Below, one piece after another: positions 1 to 8,310 of a stretch of 32,724 bases of DNA. Positions within the stretch are counted from its first letter, which is position 1. Every line of letters starts with the position of its first letter. The notes beneath the pieces are model-generated. The model made no database searches, was not told where the DNA came from, and saw only the letters and a program-made list of their open reading frames with translations. Position numbers and translations under genes: made by a program. The stretch spans positions 1 through 32,724 of the forward strand of contig CAZLNO010000034.1 of the NCBI GenBank assembly GCA_964561005.1, written 5' to 3'. This DNA comes from CAZLNO01 sp964561005. Lineage in GTDB: Bacteria; Pseudomonadota; Alphaproteobacteria; Kiloniellales; Rhodovibrionaceae.

Positions 1-1
1 C

Positions 2-535
<534 letters not shown>

Positions 536-551
536 ACACATGACGCGAACT

Positions 552-591
552 GGCGCCGCGGCGCCTGACAGGGGCGCCGCGGCGCTGTTTT
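552..591 (+). terminator. Rho-independent terminator after tuf
   Basis: A 14-bp stem pairs 552-565 (GGCGCCGCGGCGCC) with 573-586 across a 7-nt loop. It is followed at once by G and four T. Each arm is also nearly self-palindromic. It lies between tuf and rpsJ, so it should reduce but may not abolish read-through into the S10 genes. Confidence 0.75.
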
Positions 592-610
592 CGCAAACGG
601 GTGGCGATCA

Positions 611-925
611 ATGGAAAGCCAAAATATTCGCATCCGCTTGAAGGCGTTCGAACACCGGGTGCTCGATCAGTCGACGTCGGAGATCGTGAACACCGCCAAG
701 CGGACGGGTGCGCGGGTGCGTGGGCCGATACCGCTGCCCACGCGGATCGAGCGCTACACCGTGCTGCGCTCGCCGCACATCGACAAGAAGAGCCGCGAAC
801 AGTTCGAGATTCGCACGCACAAGCGGCTGCTGGACATCGTCGATCCCACGCCGCAGACCGTGGACGCGCTGATGAAGCTCGACCTGGCGGCCGGCGTGGA
901 CGTCGAGATCAAGCTGAAGGGGTAG
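611..925 (+). CDS. rpsJ: 30S ribosomal protein S10
   Basis: S10 is a small-subunit head protein and, in many bacteria, a transcription antitermination partner (NusE). The 104-residue product matches family length. It shows the IRIRLKAFEHRVLD start, the central PLPTRIERYTVLRSPHIDKKS segment (read here as PLPTRIERYTVLRS then PHIDKKS) and the RTHKRLLDI motif. It is the first gene of the S10 cluster. Only about 20 nt separate it from the tuf terminator, leaving little room for its own promoter, so transcription may come partly from tuf. It ends 4 nt before rplC. Confidence 0.98.
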   Translation: MESQNIRIRLKAFEHRVLDQSTSEIVNTAKRTGARVRGPIPLPTRIERYTVLRSPHIDKKSREQFEIRTHKRLLDIVDPTPQTVDALMKLDLAAGVDVEIKLKG

Positions 926-929
926 GGCG

Positions 930-1658
930 ATGCGGACCGGCATCCTTGCACAGAAGGTCGGCATGACCCGCATCTTCACCGACGCCGGGGAGCACGTCCC
1001 GGTGACCGTGCTGAAGGTGGACGATTGTCAGGTCGTAGCCGTGCGCACCGAGGAGAAGGACGGCTACAATGCCGTGCAGCTCGGCGCGGGCAAGGCCAAG
1101 GCGAAAAACGTGTCCAAGCCCCTGCGCGGGCATTTCGCCAAGGCCAAGGTGACGCCGAAGGCGAAGCTTGCGGAGTTCCGCGTCTCGGCCGACGCCCTGC
1201 TGGAGCCTGGGCAGGAGATCAGCGCGGCGCACTTCGTGCCCGGACAGCGGGTCGATGCGCGCGGCGTGACCATCGGCCGCGGCTTCCAGGGCGCGATGAA
1301 GCGGCACAACTTCGCGGGCCTGCGCGCCAGCCACGGCGTGTCCGCGGTGCACCGCTCGATGGGTTCGACCGGCCAGATGCAGGACCCCGGCAAGGTCTTC
1401 AAGGGCAAGAAGATGCCGGGCCACATGGGCGCGCGGAACGTCACGACGCAGAACCTGGAAGTGCTGCGCGTCGATCCGGAGAAGAACCTGATCCTGGTCA
1501 AGGGGCACGTGCCCGGCCACGAGGGCGGCTGGCTGCGGCTCAGCGACGCCGTCAAGCGGCCGCTGCCCGAGGGCGCGCCTTATCCGGCCGCGCTGCGCGA
1601 GGCCGCGGCCGCCGGAGGCGACGACGCCGGCCAGGGCGAAGAACAGAAGGACGCATAA
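930..1658 (+). CDS. rplC: 50S ribosomal protein L3
   Basis: L3 binds the 3' domain of 23S rRNA and starts large-subunit assembly. The 242-residue product is longer than the enterobacterial form (about 209). The core is clear: start MRTGILAQKVGMTRIF, then GRGFQGAMKRHNF, then the loop GSTGQMQDPGKVFKGKKM, which in the family contains the glutamine methylated by PrmB. The extra length is mainly a C-terminal tail of about 20 residues, Ala-rich then acidic (GGDDAGQGEEQKDA). It sits 4 nt after rpsJ and 3 nt before rplD, so it is cotranscribed with both. Confidence 0.98.
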   Translation: MRTGILAQKVGMTRIFTDAGEHVPVTVLKVDDCQVVAVRTEEKDGYNAVQLGAGKAKAKNVSKPLRGHFAKAKVTPKAKLAEFRVSADALLEPGQEISAAHFVPGQRVDARGVTIGRGFQGAMKRHNFAGLRASHGVSAVHRSMGSTGQMQDPGKVFKGKKMPGHMGARNVTTQNLEVLRVDPEKNLILVKGHVPGHEGGWLRLSDAVKRPLPEGAPYPAALREAAAAGGDDAGQGEEQKDA

Positions 1659-1661
1659 GTC

Positions 1662-2282
1662 ATGAAGTGCCCGGTCACGACGCTCGACAACAGGCCGAAT
1701 GGGGAGATCGAGCTCAGCGACGCGGTCTTCGGATTGCCGGTGCGCGACGACATCCTGGCTCGCGTGGTGAAATGGCAGCTCGCCAGGCGGCGGCGCGGCA
1801 CCGCATCGACCAAGACCCGCGGCGAGGTGCAAGGCTCGACTCGCAAGATCTACCGACAGAAGGGGACCGGCCGTGCCCGTCACGGCTCGATCCGCGCCAA
1901 CATCTTCCGCGGCGGCGGCGTGGCGCACGGCCCGCGACCGCGCAGCCACGCCTTCGACCTGCCGAAAAAGGTCCGTCGCCTGGGCCTGAAGACGGCGCTG
2001 TCGGCCAAGGCCGCCGAGGGTAGGCTGATCGTGCTGGAGGAGGCCAAGGCCGAGAGTCCCCGAACGAAGGAGCTGAAGAAGCGCTTGGACGAGCTCGGCC
2101 TGTCCTCCGCGCTGATCGTCGCCGGCGAGTCGCTGGACGACAACTTCTCGCTCGCGGCGCGCAACCTCGTGGGGATCGACGTGCTGCCGCAGATCGGGAC
2201 GAACGTCCACGACATCCTGCGCCACGACCATCTCGTGCTGACCAAGGAAGCCGTGCAAGCGCTGGAGGCGCGACTGACATGA
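1662..2282 (+). CDS. rplD: 50S ribosomal protein L4
   Basis: L4 is a 23S rRNA-binding assembly protein whose long loop lines the exit tunnel. The 206-residue product matches family length. The basic extended loop is visible around residues 40-85 (RGTASTKTRGEVQGS, GTGRARHGSIRANIFRGGG), followed by the globular domain that ends ALEARLT. The stop overlaps the rplW start by 4 nt (ATGA), so rplW is translationally coupled. In gammaproteobacteria L4 represses its own operon through a leader; no matching leader could be recognised here. Confidence 0.98.
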   Translation: MKCPVTTLDNRPNGEIELSDAVFGLPVRDDILARVVKWQLARRRRGTASTKTRGEVQGSTRKIYRQKGTGRARHGSIRANIFRGGGVAHGPRPRSHAFDLPKKVRRLGLKTALSAKAAEGRLIVLEEAKAESPRTKELKKRLDELGLSSALIVAGESLDDNFSLAARNLVGIDVLPQIGTNVHDILRHDHLVLTKEAVQALEARLT

Positions 2283-2611
2283 GCAGCGGCCGCATCTACA
2301 AGCCGAGCCAGGTGAAACTCTCGCGGGCGCAGATGTACGACATCATCCGCGCGCCGGTAATCACCGAGAAGTCGACCCTGGGTGGCGAGCACAACCAGGT
2401 CACCTTCAAGGTGCCGCTGGCGGCGTCGAAGCCGGAGATCAAGGTCGCCGTGGAGACGCTGTTCGGCGTGAAGGTGAAGAACGTGAACACGCTGCGGCAG
2501 AAGGGCAAGGTCAAGCGCTTCCGCGGGATCACCGGCCGGCGCTCCGACTACAAGAAGGCCTTCGTCACGCTGGAGGAAGGCCACAGCATCGATGTGACGA
2601 CGGGGATTTAA
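2279..2611 (+). CDS. rplW: 50S ribosomal protein L23
   Basis: L23 sits at the tunnel exit and is the docking site for trigger factor and SRP. The 110-residue product has the usual IRAPVITEKST start of the globular domain from about residue 22, and GVKVKNVNTLRQKGK in the second half. About 18 residues precede the usual Met-Tyr-Asp-Ile start. The ATG at 2333 would remove them, but a GGAGG lies about 10 nt before the ATG at 2279 and nothing comparable before 2333. The longer form is therefore chosen. It overlaps rplD by 4 nt. Confidence 0.95.
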   Translation: MSSGRIYKPSQVKLSRAQMYDIIRAPVITEKSTLGGEHNQVTFKVPLAASKPEIKVAVETLFGVKVKNVNTLRQKGKVKRFRGITGRRSDYKKAFVTLEEGHSIDVTTGI

Positions 2612-2614
2612 GCC

Positions 2615-3448
2615 ATGGCGCTGAAGACCTATAATCCGGTCACGCCCAGCCAGCGCCAGCTGGTCACGGTCGACCGCAAGAATCTTTGGAAAGGCGCGCC
2701 GGTCAAGCGCCTGACCGAGGGGCTGACCAAGTCGGGCGGGCGCAACAACGCCGGCCGGATCACCGCGCGCCGGCGCGGCGGCGGGCACAAGCGGACCTAC
2801 CGCCTGATCGACTTCAAGCGGCGCAAGTTCGACGTGCCGGCCACGGTGTCGCGGATCGAGTACGACCCGAACCGCACGGCCTTCATCGCGCTGCTGGACT
2901 ATGAGGACGGCGAGCAGGCCTACATCCTGGCGCCGCAGCGGCTGCGGGTCGGCGACAAGGTGGTGGCGGGCGAGAAGACCGACGTGAAGCCCGGCAACGC
3001 CATGCCGCTGAGGTCGGTGCCCGTCGGCACGATCGTGCACAACATCGAGATGAAGCCCGGCAAGGGCGGCCAGTTCGCGCGGGCGGCGGGCAGCTACGTG
3101 CAGTTGGTCGGGCGCGACGGCGGCTTCGCCCTGCTGCGCATGGCCTCCGGCGAGGTCCGCATGGTGCGCGGCGAGTGCATGGCCACGATCGGCGCGGTGT
3201 CGAACCCGGACCACGCCAACATCAACAAGGGCAAGGCCGGCCGCAACCGGTGGCTCGGCCGGCGCCCGGCGGTGCGCGGCGTGGCCATGAACCCCATCGA
3301 CCACCCGCACGGCGGCGGCGAGGGCCGCACCTCCGGCGGCCGACACCCGGTCACGCCTTGGGGCAAGCCGACCAAGGGTGCGAAGACGCGGAAGAACAAG
3401 AAGACGGACGCGTTGATCGTGCGCCGTCGACAGAAGAAACGCAGTTAA
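2615..3448 (+). CDS. rplB: 50S ribosomal protein L2
   Basis: L2 is a core 23S rRNA-binding protein needed for subunit joining and the peptidyl-transferase centre. The 277-residue product matches family length. It has the OB-fold N-terminal half with RRGGGHKRTYR near residue 55 and the SH3-like middle. The invariant C-terminal signature NPIDHPHGGGEGRTSGG contains the histidine tied to peptidyl-transferase function. The tail is strongly basic. It starts 3 nt after rplW and precedes rpsS by 12 nt. Confidence 0.98.
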   Translation: MALKTYNPVTPSQRQLVTVDRKNLWKGAPVKRLTEGLTKSGGRNNAGRITARRRGGGHKRTYRLIDFKRRKFDVPATVSRIEYDPNRTAFIALLDYEDGEQAYILAPQRLRVGDKVVAGEKTDVKPGNAMPLRSVPVGTIVHNIEMKPGKGGQFARAAGSYVQLVGRDGGFALLRMASGEVRMVRGECMATIGAVSNPDHANINKGKAGRNRWLGRRPAVRGVAMNPIDHPHGGGEGRTSGGRHPVTPWGKPTKGAKTRKNKKTDALIVRRRQKKRS

Positions 3449-3460
3449 CGGAGGGCGATC

Positions 3461-3739
3461 TTGGCGCGCTCGGTTTGGAAGGGTCCGTTCGTCGACGGCT
3501 ATCTGCTGAAAAAGGCGGAGGCCGCGCGGGCGAAGGGCCGCAACGAGATCATCAAGACCTGGTCGCGGCGCTCGACGATCATGCCCCAGTTCGTGGGCCT
3601 GACCTTCGGCGTCCACAACGGCAAGAAGTTCCTGCCCGTGCTGGTCACCGAGCACATGGTTGGGCACAAGTTCGGCGAGTTCGCGCCGACGCGGACCTTC
3701 CACGGGCACGCGGCGGACAAGAAGGCGAAGAGGAGATAA
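3461..3739 (+). CDS. rpsS: 30S ribosomal protein S19 (TTG start)
   Basis: S19 forms a complex with S13 in the 30S head and contacts A-site tRNA. The 92-residue product covers the whole family: ARSVWKGPFVDGYLL at the start, WSRRSTIMPQFVG, then the GHKFGEFAPTRTF signature. The only start giving the standard N-terminus is TTG at 3461, with GGAGG about 8 nt upstream. The rare start codon is the one unusual point and may lower translation relative to rplB and rplV. Confidence 0.97.
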   Translation: MARSVWKGPFVDGYLLKKAEAARAKGRNEIIKTWSRRSTIMPQFVGLTFGVHNGKKFLPVLVTEHMVGHKFGEFAPTRTFHGHAADKKAKRR

Positions 3740-3742
3740 GCC

Positions 3743-4126
3743 ATGGGCAAGCCCAAGGCCGCTCGCCCGGTCGCCGAGACCGAAGCGCAGGCGATGGCGC
3801 GCACGCTGCGGATCTCGCCGCGCAAGCTCAACCTCGTCTGCGGCCTGATCCGGGGCAAGGACGCGGAGCGCGCGTTGGCCGAGCTGTCGTTCTCCAAGCG
3901 GCGTATCGCCGGCGAGGTGAAGAAGGTGCTGCAATCGGCGATCGCCAACGCCGAGAACAACCATCAGCTCGATGTCGACCGGCTGTATGTCTCGGAGGCC
4001 TCGGTCGGGAAGTCGCTAACGATGAAGCGGATGCGCCCGCGCGCCCGCGGTCGCGTGGGACGGATCGACAAGCCGTTCAGCCGACTGACGGTGGTGGTGC
4101 GCGAGCGCAAGGAGCACGCTGAGTAA
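3743..4126 (+). CDS. rplV: 50S ribosomal protein L22
   Basis: L22 contacts all 23S rRNA domains, and its beta-hairpin narrows the exit tunnel near L4. The 127-residue product has a short extra N-terminus of about 18 residues before the family start ARTLRISPRKLNLV. The hairpin region ends MRPRARGRVGRI, followed by the final strand. The stop shares one base with the rpsC start (TAATG), implying translational coupling to S3. Confidence 0.97.
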   Translation: MGKPKAARPVAETEAQAMARTLRISPRKLNLVCGLIRGKDAERALAELSFSKRRIAGEVKKVLQSAIANAENNHQLDVDRLYVSEASVGKSLTMKRMRPRARGRVGRIDKPFSRLTVVVRERKEHAE

Positions 4127-4806
4127 TGGGCCAGAAAATCAATCCGACCGGATTCCGCCTCGGGATCAACCGGACCTGGGATTCGCGCTGGTTCGCGGCG
4201 CGCAAGCAGTACGGCAACCTCCTGCACGAGGACCTGGAGCTGCGGCGCTACCTGAAGAACCGGCTGAAGCAGGCCGGCGTGGCGCGCATCATCATCGAGC
4301 GGCCGGCGAAGAAGGCCCGGATCACGATCCACACGGCGCGGCCCGGCGTGATCATCGGCAAGAAGGGCGCGGACATCGAGAAGCTGCGCCAGGACCTGCA
4401 GAAGCGCACGGGCAGCGACGTGCAGCTTAACATCGTCGAGATCCGCAAGCCGGAGACCGAGGCGATCCTGGTGGCCGAGAACATCGCCGGGCAGCTTGAG
4501 CGACGGGTTGCCTTTCGCCGGGCCATGAAGCGGGCGGTGCAATCGGCGCTGCGCCTGGGCGCCCAGGGCATCCGGATCACCTGTTCCGGTCGTCTGGGCG
4601 GAGCCGAGATCGCGCGCACGGAATGGTACCACGAAGGCCGCGTGCCGCTGCACACGCTGCGCGCCGACATCGATTTCGGCGAGGCGACGGCGAAGACGGC
4701 CTATGGCACCTGTGGCGTGAAGGTCTGGGTCTTCAAGGGCGAGATCCTGGCGCACGACCCGATGGCGCAGGACAAGCGCCTGCAGGAGAGCCAGCCGAGC
4801 CGCTGA
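4126..4806 (+). CDS. rpsC: 30S ribosomal protein S3
   Basis: S3 lies at the mRNA entry channel and helps unwind mRNA. The 226-residue product begins GQKINPTGFRLGI. It contains the KH domain loop PGVIIGKKGADIEKL near residues 68-83 and the C-terminal domain with SGRLGGAEIARTEWY. It ends in a short polar tail. The start overlaps rplV by one base. A 43-nt gap separates it from rplP, longer than its other spacings. Confidence 0.98.
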   Translation: MGQKINPTGFRLGINRTWDSRWFAARKQYGNLLHEDLELRRYLKNRLKQAGVARIIIERPAKKARITIHTARPGVIIGKKGADIEKLRQDLQKRTGSDVQLNIVEIRKPETEAILVAENIAGQLERRVAFRRAMKRAVQSALRLGAQGIRITCSGRLGGAEIARTEWYHEGRVPLHTLRADIDFGEATAKTAYGTCGVKVWVFKGEILAHDPMAQDKRLQESQPSR

Positions 4807-4849
4807 GGGCGGACAAGAGTGAAACGCGGGAGTCGAGGAATCGGCCGCC

Positions 4850-5269
4850 ATGCAACAGCCGAAACGAACGAAGTATCGCAAGCAGCAAAAGGACAAGTCG
4901 AAGCTCCGCGGCGTGGCCAAGGGCGGCACGCAGCTCAACTTCGGCAAGTACGGCCTGAAGGCCGAGACCGGCTCGCGGGTGTCGGCGCGCCAGATCGAGG
5001 CGGCGCGCCGCGCCGTCACGCGCCACATGCGGCGTGTCGGGAAGCTCTGGATCCGCGTCTTCCCGGACGTGCCGGTGACGGAGAAGCCGGCCGAGGTGCG
5101 CCAGGGCAAGGGCAAGGGCACCGTTGAATGGTGGGCCGCGCGGGTGCATCCGGGGCGCGTGCTGTTCGAGCTGGACGGCGTGCCGCAGGAGGTGGCGGAG
5201 GAAGCCTTCCGCCTGGCCTCGGCCAAGCTGCCGGTGAAGACGAAGTTCATCACGCGTTTGGAGGGCTGA
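4850..5269 (+). CDS. rplP: 50S ribosomal protein L16
   Basis: L16 organises the A-site side of the peptidyl-transferase centre. The 139-residue product shows PKRTKYRK at the start, LNFGKYGLKA, the RQIEAARRAVTRHMRR helix and GKGKGTVEWW. The loop RKQQKDKSKLRGVAKGG near residues 9-26 is more lysine-rich and appears about two residues longer than the common form (RKAHKGRIHGLAKGG). The start is set by the family N-terminus; the purine-rich GAGGA upstream is only a modest ribosome site. Confidence 0.96.
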   Translation: MQQPKRTKYRKQQKDKSKLRGVAKGGTQLNFGKYGLKAETGSRVSARQIEAARRAVTRHMRRVGKLWIRVFPDVPVTEKPAEVRQGKGKGTVEWWAARVHPGRVLFELDGVPQEVAEEAFRLASAKLPVKTKFITRLEG

Positions 5270-5273
5270 GGCG

Positions 5274-5480
5274 ATGAAGGCCGCCGATCTGCGTGCGAAG
5301 ACCGTGGACGAGCTGAAGGAGCAGCTCCTGCAGCTCAAGAAGGAGCAGTTCAACCTGCGCTTTCAGAAGGCGAGCGGTCAGCTTGAGAACACCGCCCGCG
5401 TGCGCCAGGTGCGGCGCGACATCGCGCGCATCAGGACGCTGCTGGCGGAGAAACGGACAGTGGCAGAGCAGGAGACTTAA
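5274..5480 (+). CDS. rpmC: 50S ribosomal protein L29
   Basis: L29 is a small helical hairpin protein beside the tunnel exit and contacts L23. The 68-residue product has the standard start MKAADLRAKTVDELKEQLL, the FNLRFQKASGQLENTARV turn (family signature LRFQxAxGQLxNxxRI) and a second helix with RRDIARIRTLLAE. It starts 4 nt after rplP and ends 3 nt before rpsQ. Confidence 0.97.
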   Translation: MKAADLRAKTVDELKEQLLQLKKEQFNLRFQKASGQLENTARVRQVRRDIARIRTLLAEKRTVAEQET

Positions 5481-5483
5481 GGC

Positions 5484-5729
5484 ATGCCGCGGCGAATTCT
5501 GCAGGGCCGGGTGGTCTCTGACAAGGCGGACAAGACCATTCAGGTGCTGGTCGAGCGCCGGGTCAAGCATCCGCTCTACAAGAAGTTCATCAAGAACTCG
5601 AAGCGGTATGCCGCGCACGACGCGGAGAACCGTTTCAAGGTGGGCGACTTCGTCCGCATCCGGGAATGTGCTCCTTATTCCAAGCGCAAGCGGTGGGAAG
5701 TCATTCCGGACAACGAGAGCGCGAGCTAG
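5484..5729 (+). CDS. rpsQ: 30S ribosomal protein S17
   Basis: S17 is a primary 16S rRNA-binding protein of the 30S body. The 81-residue OB-fold product begins MPRRILQGRVVSDKADKTI and carries VERRVKHPLYKKFIKNSKRY, then GDFVRIRECAPYSKRKRWEV near its end. It closes the S10 group. A 30-nt spacer then leads to rplN, the first spc-type gene. The spacer holds AGGAAGGGA, a good ribosome site for rplN. Confidence 0.97.
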   Translation: MPRRILQGRVVSDKADKTIQVLVERRVKHPLYKKFIKNSKRYAAHDAENRFKVGDFVRIRECAPYSKRKRWEVIPDNESAS

Positions 5730-5759
5730 GCGCTCCAGACCAGGAAGGGACGTAATCCG

Positions 5760-6128
5760 ATGATCCAGATGCAGACCCAGCTGGACGTCGCTGACAACTC
5801 CGGGGCCCGCCGCGTGCAGTGCATCAAGGTGCTCGGTGGCTCGAAGCGCACGTCGGCCAGCATCGGCGATATCATTGTCGTGTCCGTGAAGGAGGCCATT
5901 CCCCGCGGTCGCGTCAAGAAGGGCGACGTCCATCGTGCCGTGATCGTGCGGACGGCGAAGGAGATCAAGCGGCCCGACGGGACCGCGATCCGCTTCGACC
6001 GCAACGCGGCCGTGCTGCTCAATCGCCAGAACGATCCGATCGGCACGCGCATCTTCGGTCCGGTCACGCGCGAGCTGCGCGCCAAGAAGTTCATGAAGAT
6101 CATCTCCCTGGCGCCCGAGGTGCTGTGA
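5760..6128 (+). CDS. rplN: 50S ribosomal protein L14
   Basis: L14 lies at the subunit interface and is bound by the silencing factor RsfS. The 122-residue product is the normal length. It shows MIQMQTQLDVADNSGARR at the start, the loop HRAVIVRTAKEI, and the FGPVTRELRAKKFMKIISL ending. An AAGGGA motif about 10 nt upstream is a strong ribosome site. The stop overlaps the start of rplX by one base (TGATG). Confidence 0.98.
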   Translation: MIQMQTQLDVADNSGARRVQCIKVLGGSKRTSASIGDIIVVSVKEAIPRGRVKKGDVHRAVIVRTAKEIKRPDGTAIRFDRNAAVLLNRQNDPIGTRIFGPVTRELRAKKFMKIISLAPEVL

Positions 6129-6445
6129 TGGCGAGCAAGATCAAGAAAGGCGACAAGGTGGTCGTCCGGACCGGCCGCGACCGGGGCAAGAGCGGCGAGG
6201 TCCTGAAGGTCCTGCCCAAGGAGGACCGGCTGATCGTGCAGGGCGTGAACGTCGTCAAGCGCCATCAGCGGCCTTCGATGCGCAGCCAGGGCGGCATCGA
6301 GGAGAAGGAGGCGCCGATCCACGTCTCCAACGTCGCGATGGCCGATCCCAAGGACGGCAAGCCCACCCGGGTCGGGTTCACCCGGCTGGACGACGGCCGC
6401 AAGGTGCGCGTCGCCCGGCGCTCGGGTGAGACGATCGACCGCTGA
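6128..6445 (+). CDS. rplX: 50S ribosomal protein L24
   Basis: L24 is an assembly initiator protein of the 50S subunit. The 105-residue product has the KOW motif near residues 4-30 (KIKKGDKVVVRTGRDRGKSG) followed by GVNVVKRHQRPSM and GGIEEKEAPIHVSNV, typical of the bacterial family. The reading frame stays open further upstream, but the ATG at 6128, sharing one base with the rplN stop, gives the standard N-terminus MASKIKKGD. Its own stop overlaps an in-frame ATG of rplE. Confidence 0.97.
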   Translation: MASKIKKGDKVVVRTGRDRGKSGEVLKVLPKEDRLIVQGVNVVKRHQRPSMRSQGGIEEKEAPIHVSNVAMADPKDGKPTRVGFTRLDDGRKVRVARRSGETIDR

Positions 6446-6462
6446 TGGATGGAGCAGGAGCC

Positions 6463-7005
6463 ATGGCGGCGCGACTGAAAGAGCATTATGAAACGACGCT
6501 GCGCAAGCAGCTCAGCGAGCAGTTCGGCTACGAAAACCCCATGCAGGTCCCGCGGCTGGAGAAGGTCGTGGTCAACATGGGCGTTGGCGAGGCGGTCGGC
6601 GACCAGAAGAAGGTCAACGCGGCGGCTCAGGAGCTGAGCCGGATCACCGGCCAGAAGGCCGTGGTGACCCGGGCCAAGAAGTCGATCGCCGGCTTCAAGG
6701 TGCGCCAGGGGATGCCGATCGGCTGCAAGGTGACGCTACGGCGCGAGCGCATGTACGAGTTCCTGGACCGGCTGGTCACCATCGCGCTGCCGCGGGTGCG
6801 GGACTTCCGCGGGGTGTCGCCCAAGAGCTTCGACGGCCGGGGCAACTATGCGATGGGCCTGAAGGAACAGATCGTCTTTCCGGAGATCGAGTACGATCAG
6901 GTGGACGACATTCGGGGCATGGACATCGTGATCTGCACGACGGCGAAGACCGACGAGGAGGCGCGTGCGCTCCTCAAGGGCTTCGACATGCCGTTCCAGA
7001 GCTGA
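6463..7005 (+). CDS. rplE: 50S ribosomal protein L5
   Basis: L5 is part of the 5S rRNP in the central protuberance and contacts P-site tRNA. The 180-residue product begins MAARLKEHYETTL and shows PRLEKVVVNMGVGEA and the RVRDFRGVSPKSFDGRGNY block, then the ending with DEEARALLKGFDMPF. An ATG at 6445 adds six residues. The ATG at 6463 is preferred because GGAGCAGGAG lies directly upstream and because it gives the family start and length. Confidence 0.97.
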   Translation: MAARLKEHYETTLRKQLSEQFGYENPMQVPRLEKVVVNMGVGEAVGDQKKVNAAAQELSRITGQKAVVTRAKKSIAGFKVRQGMPIGCKVTLRRERMYEFLDRLVTIALPRVRDFRGVSPKSFDGRGNYAMGLKEQIVFPEIEYDQVDDIRGMDIVICTTAKTDEEARALLKGFDMPFQS

Positions 7006-7029
7006 GCGGCAACGAGGAGAGTTTCGAAG

Positions 7030-7335
7030 ATGGCGAAGAAGAGCTCCATCGAGACCAACAAGAGGCGCGCGCGCATGGCCAAGCGCTATGCGGCGAAGCG
7101 GGAACGGCTGAAGGCCCAGGTGCGCGACACCTCCCTGCCGCCGGAGGAACGCTTCCAGGCGACGCTCGATCTGGCCAAGCTGCCGCGCAACTCGGCCCCC
7201 AGCCGGGTGGTGAACCGCTGCGAGCTGACCGGCCGGCCGCGGGCGTACTACCGGAAGTTCCGGCTGTCCCGGATCGCGCTGCGCGAGCTGGCGTCAGTCG
7301 GGCAGATCCCCGGCATGGTGAAGTCGAGCTGGTAA
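7030..7335 (+). CDS. rpsN: 30S ribosomal protein S14, zinc-free long form
   Basis: S14 is a late-assembling protein of the 30S head. The 101-residue product is the long form that does not bind zinc. Only one Cys is present, in RCELTGRPRAYYRKF, where the short form has a CxxC zinc knuckle. It starts MAKKSSIETNKRR and ends GMVKSSW, as usual. GAGGAGAG before the ATG is a good ribosome site. Spacers on each side are about 20 nt. Confidence 0.97.
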   Translation: MAKKSSIETNKRRARMAKRYAAKRERLKAQVRDTSLPPEERFQATLDLAKLPRNSAPSRVVNRCELTGRPRAYYRKFRLSRIALRELASVGQIPGMVKSSW

Positions 7336-7354
7336 GGGAGAGGAGCGCCGCATC

Positions 7355-7753
7355 ATGGCAATGAGCGACCCGCTCGGGGATCTGCTGACCCGGATCCGCA
7401 ATGGGCAGCAGGCCAACAAGGGCACGATCAAGGCCCCCGGCTCGCGTCTGCACTGCAACGTGCTGGAGGTCCTCAAGCGCGAGGGCTACATCCGCGGCTA
7501 CGAGCTCGAGGATCAGCGCAAGGGCGTGCGGGAGGTCCGCATCGAGCTGAAGTACAACGAGGGCGAGCCGGTCATCCAGGAGATCGCCCGCGTGTCCCGG
7601 CCGGGCCGGCGCGTGTACTCCAAGATCAGGGAGCTGCCGCGCGTCTACAACGGCCTTGGCATCACCATCCTGTCGACGCCGCAGGGCGTGCTCTCGGACG
7701 CCGAGGCGCGCGCGGCGAATGTCGGCGGCGAAGTGCTCTGCCGCGTGTTCTAA
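7355..7753 (+). CDS. rpsH: 30S ribosomal protein S8
   Basis: S8 is a primary 16S rRNA binder and, in enterobacteria, the translational repressor of the spc operon. The 132-residue product has SDPLGDLLTRIRNGQ at its start, VSRPGRRVYSKIREL in the middle and the C-terminal signature GLGITILSTPQGVLSD ending in GEVLCRVF. A second ATG two codons downstream is possible, but GGAGAGGAG upstream suits the first. No S8 target site was identified. Confidence 0.97.
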   Translation: MAMSDPLGDLLTRIRNGQQANKGTIKAPGSRLHCNVLEVLKREGYIRGYELEDQRKGVREVRIELKYNEGEPVIQEIARVSRPGRRVYSKIRELPRVYNGLGITILSTPQGVLSDAEARAANVGGEVLCRVF

Positions 7754-7772
7754 GGCAAAGAGGCAGTCGATC

Positions 7773-8306
7773 ATGTCCCGCGTAGGCAAGAACCCGGTCA
7801 AGGTGCCCGAGGGCGTCGAGTTGAAGGTCGAGGCCGACCGTATCGTCGCGAAGGGCAAGCTGGGCGAGCTCTCGGCTCCGGTGAACGACCTGGTGAAGAC
7901 GAAGCTGACGGACGGCGAGTTCACCGTGGAGCCGGTCAACGACTCCAACAAGGCCCGCGCCATGTGGGGGACGACGCGCGCGAACGTCCAGAACATGGTC
8001 ACCGGAGTCTCCCAGGGCTTCAAGAAGGAGCTGGAACTGGTGGGCGTCGGCTATCGCGCCCAGGTGCAGGGCAGCAACCTGAAGCTGGAGCTGGGCTTCA
8101 GCCACGACATTCTCTACCCGATCCCGGAGGGAATCTCGATCGCCTGCGCGCGGCCGACCCAGATCACCATTTCCGGGGCGGACAAGCAGCAGGTGGGCCA
8201 GATCGCCGCGGAGATCCGCGCATTCCGGCCGCCGGAGCCCTACAAGGGCAAGGGCGTCAAGTACGCCAACGAGCAGATCCTGCGGAAAGAAGGCAAGAAG
8301 AAGTAG
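7773..8306 (+). CDS. rplF: 50S ribosomal protein L6
   Basis: L6 sits at the base of the L7/L12 stalk near the factor-binding site. The 177-residue product has two similar domains. It starts MSRVGKNPVKVPEGVE. The second domain contains GVGYRAQVQGSNLKLELGFSH (split here as GVGYRAQVQG and LELGFSH) and ends with the signature RPPEPYKGKGVKYANE. The frame is open upstream into rpsH, but the ATG at 7773 gives the family start and an AGGCA precedes it. rplR follows after 4 nt. Confidence 0.97.
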   Translation: MSRVGKNPVKVPEGVELKVEADRIVAKGKLGELSAPVNDLVKTKLTDGEFTVEPVNDSNKARAMWGTTRANVQNMVTGVSQGFKKELELVGVGYRAQVQGSNLKLELGFSHDILYPIPEGISIACARPTQITISGADKQQVGQIAAEIRAFRPPEPYKGKGVKYANEQILRKEGKKK

Positions 8307-8310
8307 AGCC

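Noticed and set aside
909..2258. Long open frame on the minus strand opposite rplC and rplD
   Set aside because: High GC keeps antisense frames open; the translation is Arg/His/Leu-rich with no motif and lies fully over conserved ribosomal genes.
1880..3964. 694-codon minus-strand open frame opposite rplD to rplV
   Set aside because: Shadow of real genes in codon-biased GC-rich DNA; no domain signature or ribosome site.
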